Positions 61,839 to 64,000 of a stretch of 64,000 nt of DNA are shown one piece after another (the stretch's first letter is position 1; each line of letters starts with the position of its first letter). The position numbers and the translations under genes are program-made. Below the pieces are notes generated by a model that saw nothing but the letters and a program-made list of their open reading frames with translations, did not search any database and was not told where the DNA came from. This DNA is from Flavobacteriales bacterium (GTDB lineage: Bacteria > Bacteroidota > Bacteroidia > Flavobacteriales_D > Crocinitomicaceae): contig CANHHA010000009.1 in assembly GCA_947460825.1 (NCBI GenBank), positions 18,261-82,260 of the forward strand, read 5' to 3'.

Positions 61839-62608
61839 AAGCACTCCTCGCCCTCTTAATGCTGAGTACGGTCTTGTTCTCCTGTGGAAATGAGGAAGTC
61901 ATGGATGAACCTGCATCACCAAAAGAACCCACAGCCCATGAAGGCGGTGATTTGAGAAGCAGAGCTGCACGGCATGTAGAAGCCCAATTAAACATTGCCG
62001 GAACAGAACGTTACGGCCTCACCATTTATACCCAAAATTTGGATGGGGATGATAAAGAAGATGCGATCATTACCGTAAATCGATTCAACTATGCCTTGGA
62101 AAAGGCCAAACAATCCCCCAATGCGGCAAAACTTGCCGAGATCGGTTATCTGGGAAATTACAACTACATTTTTTATTACGATGGTGGATTGGATTTAATT
62201 TCCCCAGCGATTGCAGTCCCCTCTTCTCCGTATCTTCCACTAGAAATCTCATTTGAACCCATTACTTCGACCGAATATAGTGATGTCTTAGTTACTTATC
62301 GAATCAGAAATTCAGCATATCGGGCATTTTTCACGGTGGAGAATCATACCCCCGCTCGATACTTCGAATGGCCAATCTTTGATGAATTAGGGACACCACG
62401 CGCTCAAGCGTTCTCATTTGCCTATGTATCCACGGCAATGAATCCACGGAAAAATATTCAAGTGTATCCAGCTAAAATAACCCTCGCCGATACCACTACG
62501 AATTACAATGTCGCTAAACCTTTACTCACCAAAGAATCTAAGGTATTGTACGAGTTCTTTTACTTACCCGCGCAACAAAAATACGTAACCAAAAAAAATA
62601 CCCCTTAA
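61835..62608 (+). CDS. Putative lipoprotein of unknown function
   Basis: 257 residues. The lipobox LFSC lies at about 14-17 after a hydrophobic stretch, and the following GNEEVMDEP is acidic, which is compatible with outer-membrane placement in Bacteroidota. The mature domain includes LTIYTQNLDGDDKEDAIITV, resembling VCBS/FG-GAP-type DGDxxxD loops, and a beta-rich remainder. No family recognised. Coupled to cmk by ATGA; the DUF4870 gene starts 2 nt after it. Confidence 0.8.
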   Translation: MKALLALLMLSTVLFSCGNEEVMDEPASPKEPTAHEGGDLRSRAARHVEAQLNIAGTERYGLTIYTQNLDGDDKEDAIITVNRFNYALEKAKQSPNAAKLAEIGYLGNYNYIFYYDGGLDLISPAIAVPSSPYLPLEISFEPITSTEYSDVLVTYRIRNSAYRAFFTVENHTPARYFEWPIFDELGTPRAQAFSFAYVSTAMNPRKNIQVYPAKITLADTTTNYNVAKPLLTKESKVLYEFFYLPAQQKYVTKKNTP

Positions 62609-62610
62609 CG

Positions 62611-63060
62611 ATGTTGTTAGATCAAGAATCACGCGAAGAAGATATCAAACCATGGAACATGGATATAAATTCTTTTTGTATGCTCATGCACTTAAGTCAA
62701 TTTGCCTCCACCGTCTTCCCATTGGCTGGAATTATTATGCCGATTATCATGTGGCAGCAATTCAAAAAAGATAGTAGCGTCATCCATGAAAACGGAAAAC
62801 AAATTATGAATTTTATGTTGACGACCTTACTTGGAGGAATCGTTTTGGCAATTGTCATGGTGGCAATGGTTATGACCTTGTTTACCAACGCTTCCTCAGA
62901 CCAAAGTCAAGCCGTATTTTCAGCGATGGGCTTAATTACCATCCTGATTTTTGCCGCTGGATTCAGCATTGTGTATGTCGTGTTCATTATCCTTGCAGCA
63001 ATTAAAGCATATCATGGCAACATAGGAACCTACCCTTTAACCATTAAGTTCATTCGATGA
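62611..63060 (+). CDS. DUF4870-like membrane protein
   Basis: 149 residues. A short acidic N-terminus precedes a TM pair (about 25-48 and 65-92), a short loop and a last TM (about 105-132). The pattern CMLMHLSQFAS, GIIMPIIMWQQFKKDS and NGKQIMNFMLT is the DUF4870 signature. Function unknown. Overlaps the methyltransferase start by 4 nt (ATGA). Confidence 0.85.
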   Translation: MLLDQESREEDIKPWNMDINSFCMLMHLSQFASTVFPLAGIIMPIIMWQQFKKDSSVIHENGKQIMNFMLTTLLGGIVLAIVMVAMVMTLFTNASSDQSQAVFSAMGLITILIFAAGFSIVYVVFIILAAIKAYHGNIGTYPLTIKFIR

Positions 63061-63779
63061 AGCACGCTCATACAGAAGTAAGCGGATTTTACGACGAATA
63101 CGTTGCTGAACAAGCGAACACAGGAATCAACGACCGCATTTATGGGGTATATGAACGCCTTATCGGACTTGGTTTAGATCCCCATAGTTCAGTGCTCGAA
63201 CTTGGCTGTGGCATAGGAATGATGACTTCCCTTATGAAACGAAAAATAAACCAGGGAAAAATTCACGCCATCGACATCAGCGAAGCCTCCATCGCATATG
63301 GAAAAAAACATTTTGCCACACCGAACATCACCTTCAGCACGCAAGACATTACCGCATTTGAAACCACATTAAAAACCCCTGATTTCATTACCTTGATTGA
63401 TGTGCTCGAGCATATTCCGCTTGAAATGCATGCGGCCTTATTCCAACGAATCTCAGCGGTAATGGGAATGAACTCACTCTTCTTAATTAACCTACCAAAC
63501 CCAGAGTATATCGCCCACGATATCGCATTAGAGGCCGATTCCTTGCAGGTGATCGACCAACCCGTTCCGTTTGCCTCCTTAATTCAACAACTGGATGATG
63601 CCGGATTAGAATTAATGCAGTACGAGAAGTATGGACTTTGGCATCACGACGAATACCAATGGTTTGTATTGCGAACAAAAAGGGCATTTAAGGAAGAATC
63701 GATCGATTCGAGCTTATCGTTTTATCAAAAAATCCAACGAAAAATCAAGCGGTGGAGGATTAAGCGATTAAATAAATAA
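63057..63779 (+). CDS. Class I SAM-dependent methyltransferase
   Basis: 240 residues. SAM-binding motif I is VLELGCGIGMMTSLM near residue 45, motif II HAIDISEASIAYG near 75, and a post-motif LIDVLEHIPLE near 118, where EHI resembles UbiG/MtgA-type enzymes. The C-terminal tail is very basic (KIQRKIKRWRIKRLNK), which could bind RNA, lipid headgroups or membranes. Substrate unknown. Last gene of the cmk-lipoprotein-DUF4870 chain. Confidence 0.85.
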   Translation: MKHAHTEVSGFYDEYVAEQANTGINDRIYGVYERLIGLGLDPHSSVLELGCGIGMMTSLMKRKINQGKIHAIDISEASIAYGKKHFATPNITFSTQDITAFETTLKTPDFITLIDVLEHIPLEMHAALFQRISAVMGMNSLFLINLPNPEYIAHDIALEADSLQVIDQPVPFASLIQQLDDAGLELMQYEKYGLWHHDEYQWFVLRTKRAFKEESIDSSLSFYQKIQRKIKRWRIKRLNK

Positions 63780-63783
63780 CAGG

Positions 63784-63860
63784 GTGCTCCCTTCGACTTC
63801 GTTTCATTTCACTCACTTCGCTCAGGGAACGCACTCTGCCGCCGCTAAACTGAACGAAAC
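63784..63860. repeat. REP-like imperfect inverted repeat
   Basis: gtgctccct (63784-63792) pairs imperfectly with agggaacgcac (63824-63834), enclosing cttcg-rich sequence. A second imperfect pair is gtttcatttca (63801) with tgaacgaaac (63851-63860). The core cttcgacttcg...cttcgctcaggga resembles dispersed palindromic repeats common in Bacteroidota genomes (from memory, not checked). Confidence 0.5.
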
Positions 63861-63867
63861 TTTTCCC

Positions 63868-63888
63868 TATGATTCCAGCGGAATCATA
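63868..63888. repeat. Perfect palindrome with AGC loop
   Basis: tatgattcc-agc-ggaatcata: 9-bp perfect stem, 3-nt loop. Shares the stem gattcc/ggaatc with the element at 63974. Confidence 0.8.
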
Positions 63889-63920
63889 TTTAATAAACCA
63901 ATCAAATCTCATGAAATATG

Positions 63921-63938
63921 CGACCCCCATCGGGGTCG
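63921..63938. repeat. Perfect inverted repeat, GC-rich stem
   Basis: cgacccc-catc-ggggtcg: 7-bp stem, 4-nt loop. No T run follows, so it is not a typical terminator. Confidence 0.75.
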
Positions 63939-63973
63939 AACATCGTCTTGGGGGCTATTAAACCAACATCATG

Positions 63974-63990
63974 GGATTCCGATGGAATCC
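63974..63990. repeat. Perfect palindrome with GAT loop
   Basis: ggattcc-gat-ggaatcc: 7-bp stem. A further ggattc starts at 63995 and runs to the window edge, so the array continues beyond it. Confidence 0.8.
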
Positions 63991-64000
63991 GAAAGGATTC

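Overview
This 64 kb window is a gene-dense chromosomal stretch from a member of the Bacteroidota, most likely a Flavobacteriales or Crocinitomicaceae/Fluviicola-like lineage. That placement is inference. It rests on four large secreted proteins ending in type IX secretion (T9SS) C-terminal sorting domains, on promoters of the Bacteroidota type (TTG near -33 and TAnnTTTG near -7), on a flavobacterial-style DnaJ with only two CxxCxGxG motifs, and on families typical of the phylum (DUF2452, DUF456, DUF4199, MopE-like repeats, SprB-like repeats, fused E1 alpha/beta dehydrogenase). I saw no rRNA, tRNA, CRISPR array, prophage or transposase. No gene-free gap exceeds 300 bp.

Layout. 0-4.8 kb: a leftward operon grpE-dnaJ-CPBP protease-ABC ATPase-ABC permease (the last cut by the window edge), preceded by cutC. 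4.8-9 kb: fused 2-oxoacid dehydrogenase E1, a single-cysteine thioredoxin-fold protein and a membrane-anchored AraC-type regulator. 9-16.8 kb: a 2558-residue modular T9SS adhesin-like protein. 16.8-21.7 kb: secreted M1 peptidase plus SppA. 21.8-24.8 kb: a T9SS protein with nine MopE-like Asp-rich repeats. 24.9-27.6 kb: rpsO and pnp. 27.6-29.4 kb: small membrane proteins (two DUF2752, one DUF5684, one DUF4190-like), part of it strikingly AT-rich. 29.4-33.4 kb: radical SAM/SPASM protein, then a rightward chain phosphoribosyltransferase-murQ-arginase family-membrane protein. 33.4-35.3 kb: NlpC/P60 peptidase and a secreted propeller-like protein. 35.4-41.4 kb: an M16 peptidase pair, TraB/GumN protein and a T9SS BNR-repeat protein. 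41.5-50.8 kb: dnaX (apparently needing a -1 shift on an A10 run), menE-like, a J-domain membrane protein, nth, dnaB, an exported conserved protein, rho and DUF4199. 50.8-57.9 kb: mpl, a 918-residue secreted coiled protein, an FAD oxidoreductase, DUF2452, DUF456 and yaaA. 58-63.8 kb: a T9SS SprB-repeat protein, cmk, a lipoprotein, DUF4870 and a methyltransferase. 63.8-64 kb: a cluster of REP-like palindromes.

Functional themes are genome maintenance and RNA metabolism (dnaX, dnaB, nth, rho, pnp, rpsO), surface and secreted proteins, and cell-wall recycling (murQ, mpl, NlpC/P60). The most interesting signals are the dnaX slippery site, a series of -7 promoter elements placed so close to ATG codons that the mRNAs should be leaderless or nearly so, the terminal palindrome cluster, and the AT-rich membrane-protein block. 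Genes overlap by 1-8 nt at many junctions, and several convergent pairs overlap at their 3' ends.
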